From: Portulaca oleracea | Lineage: Eukaryota > Streptophyta > Magnoliopsida > Caryophyllales > Portulacaceae | DNA length: 64,000 nt | Assembly: GCA_029582165.1 (NCBI GenBank) | Contig: CM055877.1 | Span: 33,568,249 to 33,632,248 of the forward strand | Direction: 5' to 3' | Shown: piece after piece, positions 34,410-45,358 of the stretch | Position numbering within the stretch: the stretch's first letter is position 1 | How the letters are laid out: the number at the start of each line of letters is the position of its first letter | Notes under the pieces: model-generated | What the model was told of the DNA's origin: nothing | Databases searched by the model: none | What the model saw: the letters and a program-made list of their open reading frames with translations, nothing else | Translations under genes and position numbers: made by a program

Positions 34410-35310
34410 GCACTGATCTCGTTCGTGCCCTGGCTTTTGGCAATAATAGCAAAACTTATTGTTATCGCTTTTATTCGGTTCCTTCTTACTTCAATTTCAA
34501 GTTTTGGCCACAAGAGCACTACTACTGTCCACTTCCATGCCAGCAACTTCTTTAGAAATACAAGCTGCTATTTCTCCAATCGAATGTAAATTTCTAGACA
34601 CAATTTTTTGGCTCTCGACCCTCTGAATCAAGGAATAAGCCTTGTTTACAGAAGGCAGAGGATCCATTAGCAAAATATACCCCCTGATGGCATCATAATC
34701 ATCACTGAGGTGCATAAGGAATTGCACTAGCCTTCATTTTTTCTCAAGAAGAGTTGTCTCCTTGCCATGAAGACATGTCTCGGGACATATACACTCTGGT
34801 ACGCCAGCCATAGCACTGAACTCATCCCAAAGTTGCTTGAGCTTCGTATCATACACAACCATCGAGTTGTTTCCTTGATATAAATCACTAATTTGCTTCT
34901 CCAAATGAAATAGCATTGGACCATTACTTTGTCTAAATCTCATTCAATTCCTCCAAAAGTTCCTTATAAGAATTGACATAGAGGAAAGATTCTGAAAATT
35001 TGGGAATCATCACGTTAAGTAACCAGCTGACTACCATGGTGTCACACTTGAACCATTGCTCCAGATGATCTCCTTTGTAGCTCTCATACTTACATTCTCC
35101 TGTAATAAATCCTAGCTTCACCTTTGTCCTAAGAGCAATCTGCACGGATTTGCTCCACTTCTAAAAATTGACTCCTCTGAATTTCATATTGACAAAAAGC
35201 AAGCCAGGATGATCGAAGCTCTACGAAAACAACGGATCGTTGTCTTAAAAATCCGGATTCATTCTTGTCTTAGTTTGGATCGAAGATTCTGCTTCTCCAT
35301 GTCCTTTCAT
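34410..35310 (-). pseudogene. Gag of copia F
   Basis: Frames cover VQIALRTKVKLGFITGECK, MVVSWLLNVMIPKFSES, KQLWDEFSAMAGVPEC and FLMHLSDDYDAIRGYILLMD, the order expected for a copia Gag. Several frame changes (near 34940, 34730 and 34500) and stops break it. The likely start is near 35305. Confidence 0.75.
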
Positions 35311-35451
35311 GGCCAAAAAAACTTCAATTTGGAACAATCGAATAAACCGCAGGAAAGATCTCGATCAAGAACTGAGAAAACAATAAATGAGAGAGGAATG
35401 AATTAAAAAACGATGACGAGAAATCGGAAGCGAGCTTCTCGGTTAGTACCT

Positions 35452-35469
35452 AAGAGAGCAGTGGTACCA
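35452..35469 (-). other. Primer-binding region of copia F
   Basis: The minus strand reads TGGTACCACTGCTCTCTT right after the LTR. It resembles the initiator tRNA-Met site TGGTATCAGAGC only in its first bases, so it is either diverged or another tRNA. Confidence 0.4.
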
Positions 35470-35708
35470 TGTGGAGTGGTATACAGAACAAAAGAAAAGA
35501 ATCTGTGGGAATGGAATTTGATTATTATTCCATCACAATGTGTTTATTACATAGATACAATCTGTATATACATGTGCTGATAATACAGGCGTACTAACAG
35601 AATAACAAACCCCATAACTAACTATTTAACAAGTTTTTGCCAGGTTGTATCCAGCTAATGCACAACTGATGTATCTAATATTCCACAAACTTGTTTTTAC
35701 GACCAACA
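35470..35708 (-). repeat. 5' LTR of copia F
   Basis: 239 bp. The minus strand starts TGTTGGTCGTAAAAAC and ends TACCACTCCACA. No second copy in the window, so boundaries rest on the termini and the adjacent primer site. Confidence 0.65.
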
Positions 35709-36034
35709 TGTAGGATATAACTACAACAAAGAAAGGAGGGGACATTAGACACATTACCACGAACATTTAGTGGACATGCACAATGCATGCCAACCTAATT
35801 ACATTCGATAAAAAGTTCCAACTATCCCCATTGCATGGAGGCATGTATACGGGTTGGCCATGCGACATAGCTAAGTGTGTGGTAGAGTACAAGTCCTTCC
35901 ATCTTGAGTAATAGAAACGACAACAATCCGAAAACCGGTCCGACTATTGTTGATCTCATCATTTTTTTGAAGCTTTCAATATATGCGCATATAGAAACAA
36001 ATTCTTAATTAACTAAAGGTAATTTCAAATTTCT
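35709..36034. other. Spacer between copia F and G, no gene seen
   Basis: AT-rich sequence with no ORF or repeat relation inside the window. It could be old host intergenic DNA, or the outer LTR parts of lost elements. Confidence 0.4.
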
Positions 36035-36305
36035 TGTTGAATTTATAGAAAATTGTCCTACAAAACTTATGTATATGGATTTACCTTTTTGAACATCCTG
36101 GAAGAAGAGTCTAGCCTACAACATCAGTAAAATCTTTTTTGGGTGTTGCCGTCCATGGGTTCTTCACCGAGTTCTTCAGTTTCCCACATAAATCTGGTGT
36201 TTGATTTTATCGCTTATTTTTGTTCCTGAATTTTGTCGTAATATCCGTCATCTCAATTTATTTTGCTTCTGCTGTAACCTCGCAATTACTTACTTTTCTC
36301 TAACA
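36035..36305 (+). repeat. Probable 5' LTR of copia G
   Basis: Starts TGTTGAATTTATAG and ends TTCTCTAACA, 2 bp before the primer site. No second copy is present, so the start is a guess from the TGTTG terminus. Confidence 0.45.
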
Positions 36306-36307
36306 AG

Positions 36308-36319
36308 TGGTATCAGAGC
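36308..36319 (+). other. Primer-binding site of copia G
   Basis: TGGTATCAGAGC, complementary to the 3' end of initiator tRNA-Met, standard for plant copia elements. Confidence 0.9.
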
Positions 36320-36328
36320 GAGGTGGAG

Positions 36329-37674
36329 ATGGCTTCAATCATGAAGTGCGGCATTCCAAAATTCGACAGAACGAGGAGTTTCACTATGTGGAGACTACAG
36401 ATGAAAGCGGTTCTGATTGAACATGGGTTGTGGGATGTGATTGAGTATCCCAACAAGAAGACTGATGAAGCAATGAGCGATAAAGATCTTAAAAAGCAAT
36501 AGAAGGATATTAAGGGCAACTTGACTCAAAGGGAGTGGAAGATGCTGGAAGATAAGGCTCTGGCAGGGATTCAGCTCTGTTTGGAATAGCATATTCAGAG
36601 AGAGGTGATGCATATCGAGAAACCTCGGGAGATTTGGACCAAACTGGAAGAGATGTACATGTCAAAGACTCTTGCCAACAAGTATCCAATGAAGGAAAAA
36701 CTCTACAAGCTGCGAATACCCACAGGTACTACTATGCAATCATATCTTAGTTAATTTGATTATATTATTACTAAGTTAGAAACAATGGATGTGAAACACA
36801 CTGATAAGGATAAAGCTTTACATTTAATCTTGTCCCTACCTGCATCATATAAACAATTTAAGGAGATCATGTTCTATGGGAACCGTGGTTTCCTTAACCT
36901 TAGTGAAGTAAAGGCCAATTTACTGTCTAAGAAGAAATTTGATACCGAGGGTGAAGACCAGGGTAGTGATGCCTTGATAGTAAGGGGAATGAATGATGAT
37001 CGTAGAGGAAACGGGTCTAGAGGGATGTCTAAACACCGTTCAAAGTCTAGGAATCCTCACAAGAACAAGAAGTGTAGCTACTATGGTAAGATGGGACATA
37101 TAGAGAAGGATTGTTGGACGAAGCAGCAGAGAAACCAGAAGCAGAGTAGTAAGGATTACCACACCAAACATGGTACCTCAAACTGTGTTGAGTCCGAGTC
37201 AGATGGTGATGGGTTTATAGTTACGGATGATGCCTTGGCTACCATATCGAGTAGGATAGCTAAGGACGAGTGGGTTCTTGATACGGGGTGCACCTATCGT
37301 ATGTGTCCTCATAAGGCTTTGTTCGAGTCCTATGAGAGTGTTGACACCGGCGTCGTAGTCATGGTTAACAACACAGTCTGCAAGGTTGTACGAATTGGCA
37401 GCATCAAAATCAAGACTCACGATGGCATCGTTAAAACTCTGAAGGAGGTTCGTCATATTCCTAACATGACCCACAATTTGATTTCTTTGGGTATTCTTGA
37501 GGCTAACAGTTGCAGGCACAAAGGAGAAGGGGGTGTCCTGAATGTGTGTAGGGGTTCCATGGTTCTGATGAAGGGAATCATGAAGGGCAACCTATACATC
37601 CTGCAGGGGTCTGCAGTGACCGGAACTGCAGCAGTAGTTTTAAATCTTGATGAATCCGACAACGCAAAGCTATA
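36329..37674 (+). pseudogene. Gag and protease of copia G
   Basis: Starts MASIMKCGIPKFDRTRSFTM, 10 bp after the primer site. In-frame stops occur after DKDLKKQ, after IQLCLE and after TMQSYLS. From 36785 it is open: KALHLILSLPASYKQFKE, a basic region, a zinc knuckle CSYYGKMGHIEKDC (second Cys changed to Tyr), and the protease core WVLDTGCTYRMCPHK. It ends with the pre-integrase lead NLYILQGSAV and TAG. Confidence 0.85.
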
Positions 37675-38541
37675 GCACATGAGACTAGGCCACGTTGGAG
37701 AGAAGAGAACGTCAATGTTGAGCAAGTAGGGATATCTCGAGGCGCACAAATCCTTGGCTATATTCACTCAAACTTGTGGGGTCCTAGGTTTATTTCTTGC
37801 AACACGTTGACCTTCGTGGATTACGTCTCGAGGAAGACCTAGGTATATTTCTTGCGACACAAGAATGAAACATTCTCATACTTCAAGAAGTTCAGAGCTT
37901 TGGTGGTGAACTAGATAATTAGAAAAATAAAGAAACTCAAGACAAACAATGGGTTGGAGTTCGTTGATTTTGAATTTACTGAGTTGTGCGAGCAACATGG
38001 GATTGCTAGGCATCGAACCCTAGTGGGTAAGCCTCAACAAAATGGCATAACTGAGAGAATCAACAGGACACTCCTGGAGAGAGCCCGCTGCATGCTTTCA
38101 AATGCAGGGCTTTGGAAGATCAAATTGTTCTGAGTAGAGGTGATATCTACTACCTGCTACCTGCTGAATAAATTACACTATGCCTCTATTGAATACCATA
38201 TTCCAGAGGAAGTATGGACAGGTAATCCACTTAATTATTCTAATTTGAGAATTTTTAGATGTCCCGTATATGCCCAAGTGCATGAGGGGAAGTTATCTCC
38301 CAAGGCTGTTAAATGCATGTTTCTAGGTTTTGGGTTTGATTCTAAGGGATACAAAATGTGGTGTCCTGACGTAAAGAAAGTCATGCAATCTAGAGGTGTA
38401 ACCTTTAATGAAACTGCTATATTATCTAGAATGGAATCTACTGGCATTTCTGATGATACAGAAAATCAGGAGCAGGATGTTGGAAGAGCAGTGTTCAAGG
38501 TGGAGCTGGTTGATGAGCTTGAGATTGACACTGATGTTCCT
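37675..38541 (+). pseudogene. Integrase of copia G
   Basis: Readable in pieces: HMRLGHVGEKRTSMLSK, FVDYVSRKT (Asp), LKTNNGLEF (the Asp of the usual DNG is Asn), then GKPQQNGITERINRTLLERA (Glu) and ARCMLSNAGLWK. From 38140 open: NKLHYASIEYHIPEEVWTGN, RIFRCPVYAQVHEGKLSPKA, KCMFLGFGFDSKGYKMW. The missing catalytic Asp and several stops make it dead. Confidence 0.85.
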
Positions 38542-38990
38542 TAAGTGCATGAAGAACTGAGCATAGCAAGAAATCGTCCCATGAAAGATCAGGTGACCAG
38601 TTCGGTATATTGAAGAAGACAACGCTATGATCGCATACACGCTGAGTGTTGTAGAGAAGACTCTTGAAGGTGCCAAGCCTTCTACCTATCAGGAGGCCAT
38701 CTCATATTTAAGTGTCTCAAACTAGATAGGACCTATGCAAGAGGAGATGGGAGGGCGAAGAGCACTTACTGCAAAGTGGGTGTACAAGAAGAAAGAAGAT
38801 ATCCCCAGTGTAGAGAGTGCAAGGTGGAAGGCCAGATTGGGGGTTAGAGGTTGTAACCAGAAAGAGGGAATCAACTATTACGAAGTATTCTCGCTATTTG
38901 TGGGGCGTACGACATCGACCCGTGCCTTGCTAGCCACCTCTATTTGACTTGGAGTTGGAGAAACTTGATGTGAAGACAGATTTGCATAAA
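38542..38990 (+). pseudogene. Start of reverse transcriptase of copia G
   Basis: ALTAKWVYKKKEDIPSV, ARWKARLGVRGCNQKEGINY and EVFSLFVGRTTSTRALLA are the standard copia RT N-terminus. After a TGA and a frame change, LELEKLDVKTDLH follows and then the sequence stops at the A-right LTR remnant. The catalytic YVDD region is missing. Confidence 0.85.
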
Positions 38991-39261
38991 TCGCTTTCTT
39001 CCGAGCCTAACATTTAAATGAGCGAATTGGGTTAAATTTAGAAAAGTTTGGAACAAGTGGATGTTCACTCTTAAAGGTTTAATTCAATGAGTCATGAAAT
39101 GCATAAGTAAAGGAAAAGTCATTTTACAAAATATTATTTATGAAATACACGATTAATTCCTCAAAGAGTTTTCAAAGGTTAAACCCCAGCACGAATCAAC
39201 AAATTACAGCCCAATCCACGTGTACGTTCGGAAGCGCGAACGGTGAGGAAAAATGTCCACA
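38991..39261 (+). repeat. 5' LTR remnant of A-right
   Basis: Only the last 270 bp or so precede the primer site. It ends GTCCACA. Its 5' part was lost at the junction with copia G. No second copy in the window. Confidence 0.6.
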
Positions 39262-39268
39262 GGATTTT

Positions 39269-39286
39269 TGGCGATTCCACTGGGGA
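39269..39286 (+). other. Primer-binding site of A-right
   Basis: TGGCGATTCCACTGGGGA, the Tat/Ogre-type site, as in element B. Confidence 0.75.
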
Positions 39287-40216
39287 GTTTTCCAAAGTGG
39301 GTAAAACTTGAAAAAAGTTTAGTGTGTTTTAAAATTTTTGGAAGGAAAATGGAATTTTACTTTATATTATTAAGTCATTCATTTTAGGCATAATGCATTG
39401 TATATACCGAGGCACTCCCTTGACATGTAATATGTCGTAGGAGCACGTAAATCGACGGTTTAGGTTTATTTTTCTCTTTAACCTCAGTCGGATCAACTAT
39501 ACTCAATTGGTGCCTTTACACCGACAGAGCATTAGTCACCACATCCACTCATGCATCATTCAATGAGGTCTCCACACGAGCCTCCAAGAGCAACACCCGA
39601 CACATTCAAGTTGTCTTTACAACAAGAATGCATCGGGGCGAGTACGTGAGTCCATAAGCCTTATCCAGCCAATAAACCCTTTTGTACATAGAGCTTTGGT
39701 TAGGATACCCCTTGTTCATATGTATGCTATGTGCTATATGTTTAAATTCGTTGTAAAGAGTCGACCCAAGTTTAAGAGTGTTGTTCTAGTCCATATAGTA
39801 GTCATTGGGCTGAGAAGAGTCATGTTTGCCAACTAAGCCAATCAACCTCAAAGTTACGATTAACCCAGTGGTTGGGCCCATTTATCTATAAGGGTTAATT
39901 CTCTATATGGCCCTTTACAATATCTCCCTAACGAAGGTCCAATAAACCTGATTAAAAGTCAAAACAAAGTTAGTAGCTAAAGTTCAAGGCTGCGTAATAA
40001 TCACCGGGCTCGAGTAAATCAATTTATCGAATTAATTATTAAATCCATTATACTTATGGCCGACCTGTGGTTAGGCCCAACCATATTGGATTTAGATATT
40101 AAGTCCATAAACTAATTACAACTCGCCTGTTGTTGGTTTTGTCCAGTCCTTTACGATATCCACTTTCCGAAACAAATAAAAATGTATGTAGAAAATAGGT
40201 CAGTCCGTCAGTTTTG
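39287..40216 (+). other. 5' leader of A-right, first part
   Basis: Long untranslated leader typical of Tat elements. No ORF of note. It ends in ttttg (40212-40216), the duplicated target of element E, and resumes at 55452. Confidence 0.65.
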
Positions 40217-41035
40217 TGATGAGAGCATATAGTGACAAAATATTGGGAGCATTTTAATAGTGAAATTTGGGGAATAATGTGCTTAATAGATCTTTTATGA
40301 TTTTATTTCGCTATCTTAACTGAGTTCTGAGTGTTTTGTTCAATTTGTGTGGATTAGTGATATGAACTCCAAAGCGCACATACATTACTTGATTCATCAC
40401 TGAAAGAGCTTTCCGAAGATATATTATAAGGTTAATTCCGAGTTGAGATGAAAAAGTTATGAGCAAGATAGCAGAAAGTGTACGAAAACTGGTATAAGTT
40501 CAATCTTTTGGTCACCATTTAATCCACACTTATGATATGACTTTGAAGCTTATGCCAATGGAAGATAGACTCCTAGAGCTTTCCGAAAAGTCAAGAACCA
40601 AGTCAATCGGACGTCGGACGAAGGAGATATGGCCGAAACAAGATGACCCAGAAATTTCCAAGGGCAACACGACCCGTGTTGACACAAACATGGTCCGTGT
40701 TTTCTTCCAGAGAGCTCGCTATGGAAGAATTTATGCGATTACTAAAATGTGCCAAAATTAGTGACTTACATGTTCAATCCACCTGTTTGATTCATAGAGT
40801 TACTTAGGTTTTATCCCCTGAATGTCTTTTTATATTGATTAATCCAGAAACATTTGTGTGAATATTTGTTTTATTTGACATTTTATTTTGACCTTTTAGT
40901 GATTAGAAATAGGATTAGTTATTCTCAATCAAAACCCTCACCGATTTAGCAATCACAGAGGAGGCTAGTTTGGTGTGTAGTTAGCAAAGTCCCTGTGGGA
41001 TCGACCTTGATACTTGCGACACGTAAACCCGTGCA
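40217..41035 (+). repeat. 5' LTR of element E (first part)
   Basis: Starts TGATGAGAGC. Relative to the 3' LTR it lacks about 780 bp, including the TATA region (deletion joint near 40722, matching 54343 to 55124). The LTR resumes after D at 50023-50036. Confidence 0.85.
40673..40702 (+). promoter_or_regulatory. Motif pair in E 5' LTR
   Basis: AACACGACCCGTGTTGAC followed by CATGGTCCGTGTT, the E-family palindromic motif. The downstream TATA box is deleted in this LTR. Confidence 0.6.
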
Positions 41036-41319
41036 TGATAAGTCGTTTTTATATAGAGTTTTTAGGGCTCAAAACGCGTTTATTTCATGCTTTTTATATC
41101 CGAAATTCCGTATTTTTATGTCAATTTCTATGATTTATACACTTGTTCGCGAGATTGATGAGTTTTGCAGGAATTAGTGGAATTATATAAAAAAGCATGA
41201 AGAATTGAAGGAAAAGTGTGAAAATCAAAGAAAATAAAAAAGAGTTGAAGAAGAAGAAAGGAAAGAAGAGGAAACGACCCAAAACGTGCAACGGCCCAAC
41301 CCAGCTGAGGCAGAGAAAC

Positions 41320-41485
41320 AAGGCGCAGCCAGCGTTTTTGAAAACGCAGCCAGCGCCTTGTCTAGAAACTTCAAAAGCTGTGAAAAAGCAAAACGCAGCC
41401 AGCGTTTCTTCAGCTGCAGCCAGCGCCCATTCGTGGAAGATTCTCACTTTTTGGACAAAACGCAGCCAGCGTTTTGTGCCCTAAC
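41320..41485 (+). promoter_or_regulatory. Motif array in U3 of D 5' LTR
   Basis: Five copies of CGCAGCCAGCG, some in facing half-palindromic contexts (AAGGCGC...GCGCCTT arms). The TATA box TATAAAA (41493-41499) follows at once. Confidence 0.75.
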
Positions 41486-41492
41486 CCAGCCC

Positions 41493-41499
41493 TATAAAA
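41493..41499 (+). promoter_or_regulatory. TATA box, D 5' LTR
   Basis: TATAAAA in CAGCCCTATAAAAGGG, same in the 3' LTR at 49085-49091. Confidence 0.75.
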
Positions 41500-42402
41500 G
41501 GGATTTATATCCTCCGTTTGAAGTAATTCGGAAATTATTCTATTTTCTTCTACACACCGTTTAGTCATAGGTTTTCTCTGTAATTCCTCCCTTCGGGGAG
41601 CCGCTCTAGTAGTTTAGGAACAAAAGAGGAGGAGAAGGAGATCAATTTGGGTGACACAAAGAGATCGAATTCGTGACTCGAACGTTCGGTTTAATTTCTA
41701 TTTACTTTATGCTTCGTTATTCAGTTTTTATTATCGCTTTCTTAGTTAGACACAATGATTTTTATTCGGTTTGATTAAATTTGAATACAGTTTCGGTGTT
41801 AGGTTATCCTTTTAATCGTTTAATCTGCGTGTATTGTATGTCATGGTAATTTGACGATAGAACGACAGTTTGAGTCTGTACCTGGTTTTAGATTCTCGAC
41901 AACAGAACGACAGTTTGAGTCTTGAATTGGAATGCGTAGATTGAATAGGTTTAGAAAATAGTTAGACACAATGATTTTTGCCTAGGGTCAATTTATAATC
42001 AGTTCTTTTCTTTGATTAGGCTAAATAGTTAGAAATAATGTTTAGTTTAATCACTGTAACTCACCTAGGATCGAAAGATCGAAGTGATTAGGCTTAGAAA
42101 GATTATAGACCCCGAATGATCTTGTTACCTGCACCAGGATTGTTGATAATTTGATTGATTGACTAGAGTAGACTACCCTAAACTCTTTTAATTATTTGGT
42201 TGAATCCTTTAATTTCCTGCTTCCTTAGTTAATTATCTGAATCATTACCCACAACCCTTTGATCGACCTAGCACCCTTTGTAGTGAACTAGTTTAGTGTG
42301 TAGTTGAATACAAGTCCCTGAGAGAGAACGATATTTTATTACTACACAGACCCGTACACTTGCGGTACACAGTCCTATTAGTTTTAGGTCTGTCCAGTTT
42401 TT

Positions 42403-42419
42403 AGCGTCGTTGCCGGGGA
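42403..42419 (+). other. Primer-binding site of D
   Basis: AGCGTCGTTGCCGGGGA, the Athila tRNA-Asp site with mismatches at its 5' end, just after the LTR. Confidence 0.7.
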
Positions 42420-42489
42420 CATGTTTCCCCAAATGCCATTAGACGAACGCACTCTGGTTGACTAGGTTTTTATTGCTATTCTTTAAACC

Positions 42490-43990
42490 TTGAAAAATCA
42501 ATTAAAAATTTTAAAAAAATTTAGAAAATCCAAAAATATGGCAATTCTTTATTTTCTTGATTTACCTCAATGTATTTTCTTTATCTTCTTTATTATTTCT
42601 TTTGATTACGCTTGGTATTCTTGTTTTTGTCCTTTTTCAGGTTTACATAAAAATATTTCTTATTCGGATTCGATCCCGAGACTAGACGAACCCTACGAGA
42701 AAGAGGTAAAAAGCAAAGAACTGGAGAAAGAACAACAACAAGAAGAAGAAGAAGCTAGGTGCGAAGCGGAAGAGATGACCAATCAACCGCAAACACTGGG
42801 CCAGTTCATGACACCCACTAAACCCCAGTACACAATCGCAGTCCGCGCTATTGCAGCTGATGACTTCGAACTGCGACAATCGTTAATTGACTTAGTATCC
42901 AAGGAACCCTTCCATGGACATCTAAGCGAAGATCCAAACCGCCACCTACACCTCTTCCGCCAATCATGTGATACCTTCAAGGCCAACAATGTCTAGGAAG
43001 ATGCAATCAAACTGAGGCTCTTCCCATTCTCTTTAGAAGGTAAAGCATGGGAGTGGCTTGACTCGTTCCCTCCCAACTCAATCACCACGTTCAACGAACT
43101 CGCCAACATGTTCTTGGCAAGATATTTTCCTCCTAGCAAGATTACTAGCTTAAGGAACCGGATTTCGACATTCACCCAAGAGCCTGACGAGCCGCTCTAT
43201 GAAGTTTGGGATAGATTCAAGGACCTTCTCCGCCAGTGTCCTCAACACGGATTCGAACCTTGGGTTCCAATCCAGTCATTCTTTGACGGAATAAACAAGT
43301 TGACAAGAGAAAGCATTCTCGCAACAGCTGGAGGAGATATTATGAACAAGACTATACCTGAGATCACGGACTTGATCGAAAATTTGGCGAACAATTCACG
43401 TCAATGGTCAGAACCTCACCATAGTACGGGAGGTAAGTAAAATATTGATGCGATTTCTTTATTAACTACTAAACTTGATACTTTGGTGAAAAGAATAGAC
43501 CGTCAGGACTCACCTGTACCATTACCTTCACCACATAACTCGACCAGGCAAGAAATTTCAGCATGTCCTACGAAAATACCCTATAACGACCAAACCCAAC
43601 AAGTCCACTCTCTTGACCAAAACCCAAACTTAGAATCTATAGTGAAAAGTCTTGTGTCAATCCAGCAAGAACAAAAAGAGACTATTAAGAATCTTTTGGA
43701 AAAGATAGAGGTCCTGACCCATCTAAATAAAAATCTAGAGACTCAATTAACTGACCAGGACACCTCCCCTAACTCTTCTACTGCGAATACAATGGAATAC
43801 TATAATGCTTTGACTCTTAGGAGCGGAAAACAATTAGATGAACCCAAGAGAAGCCAACCTGAGAGTAGAGAGCTTGAACCCGAAAAAGAACCTACAGTAG
43901 ATGTTGCTATCCACGGGGATAAGATAGAACAAGGTGACCCACTAGTAACTAGCCAAAGAGTTTATATACCACCGTACTGTTTCCTCAAAG
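42490..43990 (+). pseudogene. Gag part of the D polyprotein
   Basis: An open frame from 42490 includes a hydrophobic stretch that may be leader. A more typical Gag start is MTNQPQTLGQFM at 42775. The capsid-like core shows FPFSLEGKAWEWLDSFP, MFLARYFPPSKITSLRNRI, EPLYEVWDRFKDLLRQCP and QSFFDGINKLTRES. The Athila Gag hallmark ALTLRSGKQLDEP lies near 43810. Stops at 42994 (TAG) and 43438 (TAA), and a frameshift near 43975. No zinc knuckle seen. Confidence 0.85.
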
Positions 43991-44638
43991 GCTAGTGAAA
44001 GCTTATCTAGCCAAAGCAAAACTCGACTTTACGACGGAGTATGAGGTGAGTGAACCTATTGGGTTAGATACTAGGTACGAAGATGATTTTCATTATGAGT
44101 CACTTGATTTTGTTCATGAGGAATCTAGCGATGAAATTAGTAATGAGGTAAATCTTCCAAACGAGAATCTTGCTTACCTTGTACCCTTTGAATCTGATGA
44201 TTTATTTGATTATTTTCTTGATGATCCTATTCCTTGTTTACCTCCTTCGGTTTCACCTGAAATCCTTGAGAAACCCGTACCTGATCAAAAGACCTTAGAT
44301 GATCATGTTAACATAGGATATGAGCTTAATTTTTGTGAAACCTATGATATTTTTGATAAGTTGTCCTTAGGTAAGTCTAGAAGTCATGAGCCCTACCTTG
44401 ATCCTTATCATATGTACCTAGAGGACTATCCTAGAAAAATTCTGTGGACCAAATACTTTGAATCTTTTGATTTTTCTAGTGAATTTGATTTATTACTGTG
44501 AACTCTACTAACGTTTTATTTTATGAGTTTTCAGTTGATCTCTAACCTGTCAGCTTGCAAACCGCATGGAGGAGAAATTGACAAGCTACTAAGGGCCTTG
44601 ACGTCATCCGGAACGGAGACCCCGATCCTAACTTACTA
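43991..44638 (+). pseudogene. Unknown C-terminal domain after Gag in D
   Basis: In the place of protease/RT the frame continues KAYLAKAKLDFTTEYEV, RYEDDFHYESLDFV, an acidic stretch, then YLDPYHMYLEDYPRKILWTK and YFESFDFSSEFDLLL. After TGA (44499) the same frame goes on with LSACKPHGGEIDKLLRAL to TAA near 44636. Element E has the same domain (51240-51878). I recognise no known family. Its presence in two Gag-only elements of different LTR families suggests a real function. Confidence 0.7.
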
Positions 44639-44928
44639 ATTGAGACTATCTTAATTTTCTAGAGTTTTTTTATTCCCGTTCGAATTTGCTAAATTTCGTT
44701 TTCGTTTTTGATTTTCTCTTTGATAATTAGATTCCTTAAATTTTTAGTCAAGTTTTTGGTTATTTATTGAAATTATTATCTCTAACCTAATAATTTTTGA
44801 GTTGGTAGATGTTTGTAAGGATTTTTGGTATGTCAAATTGTAGGGAAAGCAAGAAGGAAACAAAGAAAAGGGAGAAGACAAAGGAAAAATAGGCCAAAAA
44901 TCGAATATTGATCATTAGGTGGAAAATC

Positions 44929-45027
44929 GCTGCCAGCACTTTAAAAACGCTAGCAGCGCCTCTCCCAAAAAGTTCAGGTACAAGTCAATTGCAACTGCCA
45001 GCGCTTTAAAAACGCTGGCAGCGCTTT
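44929..45027 (+). promoter_or_regulatory. Internal motif array of D, putative second promoter
   Basis: CTGCCAGCG/CGCTGGCAG arms (44995-45003/45013-45021, spacer CTTTAAAAA) and a diverged copy at 44929-44960. The core CCAGCG is that of D's LTR array. A pyrimidine-rich leader and an intron follow before the extra ORF, as in element C. No clear TATA box except the spacer itself. Confidence 0.45.
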
Positions 45028-45358
45028 TGGATTTTGTCGAAAATTTTTGCCCGACTCTCTCTTTTCTTTTCAAAAAATTTTGAAAGCCCTAATTTCTTTC
45101 AAAACGCCCGACGCTACTCACCCTCTCTCTAGCGCCTTGTTCTTCTCCTTGCACACGACCACACCGCTACTCCCTCTTTTCTCTTCTCTCTCGTTCCTCC
45201 ACCTCTTCCACTCTTCTTCTACTTCCTCTGCTCTCCTTTTGACCGACGACCGACCCCCTTTCCCCCACCCAGTTCTCTCATTATCTGATTTCGACTTCCA
45301 GATCTGAAAATCGTTTTTACTTGCAATTTTGCTTCTTCTTGCATTCAACGAATTAAAG

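Larger units (their letters stand above)
32712..35708 (-). mobile_element. Truncated Ty1/copia element F
   Basis: Minus-strand element: 5' LTR (35470-35708), primer site, gag, protease and integrase, ending abruptly before RT. No RT, RNase H or 3' LTR. Gene order (integrase before RT) and DTGASDQM protease show Ty1/copia. The left end is fused to A-left pol. Confidence 0.85.
36035..38990 (+). mobile_element. Truncated Ty1/copia element G
   Basis: Plus-strand element: probable 5' LTR, tRNA-Met primer site, gag, protease, integrase and the start of RT. It breaks off at about 38990 inside RT, where the A-right LTR remnant begins. It belongs to a different copia family from F, with a Tnt1-like Gag signature (LILSLPASYKQFKEIMFYG). 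Confidence 0.85.
41036..42396 (+). repeat. 5' LTR of element D
   Basis: Starts TGATAAGTCG, ends GGTCTGTCCA. Near 41740 a stretch is replaced by a copy of nearby LTR sequence (TAGTTAGACACAATGATTTT) where the 3' LTR has about 50 other bases. Confidence 0.9.

Noticed and set aside
45047..45307. 86-residue open frame before the D leader intron
   Set aside because: Pyrimidine-rich leader giving Ser/Leu/Phe-rich translation; a matching leader in C has no such frame.
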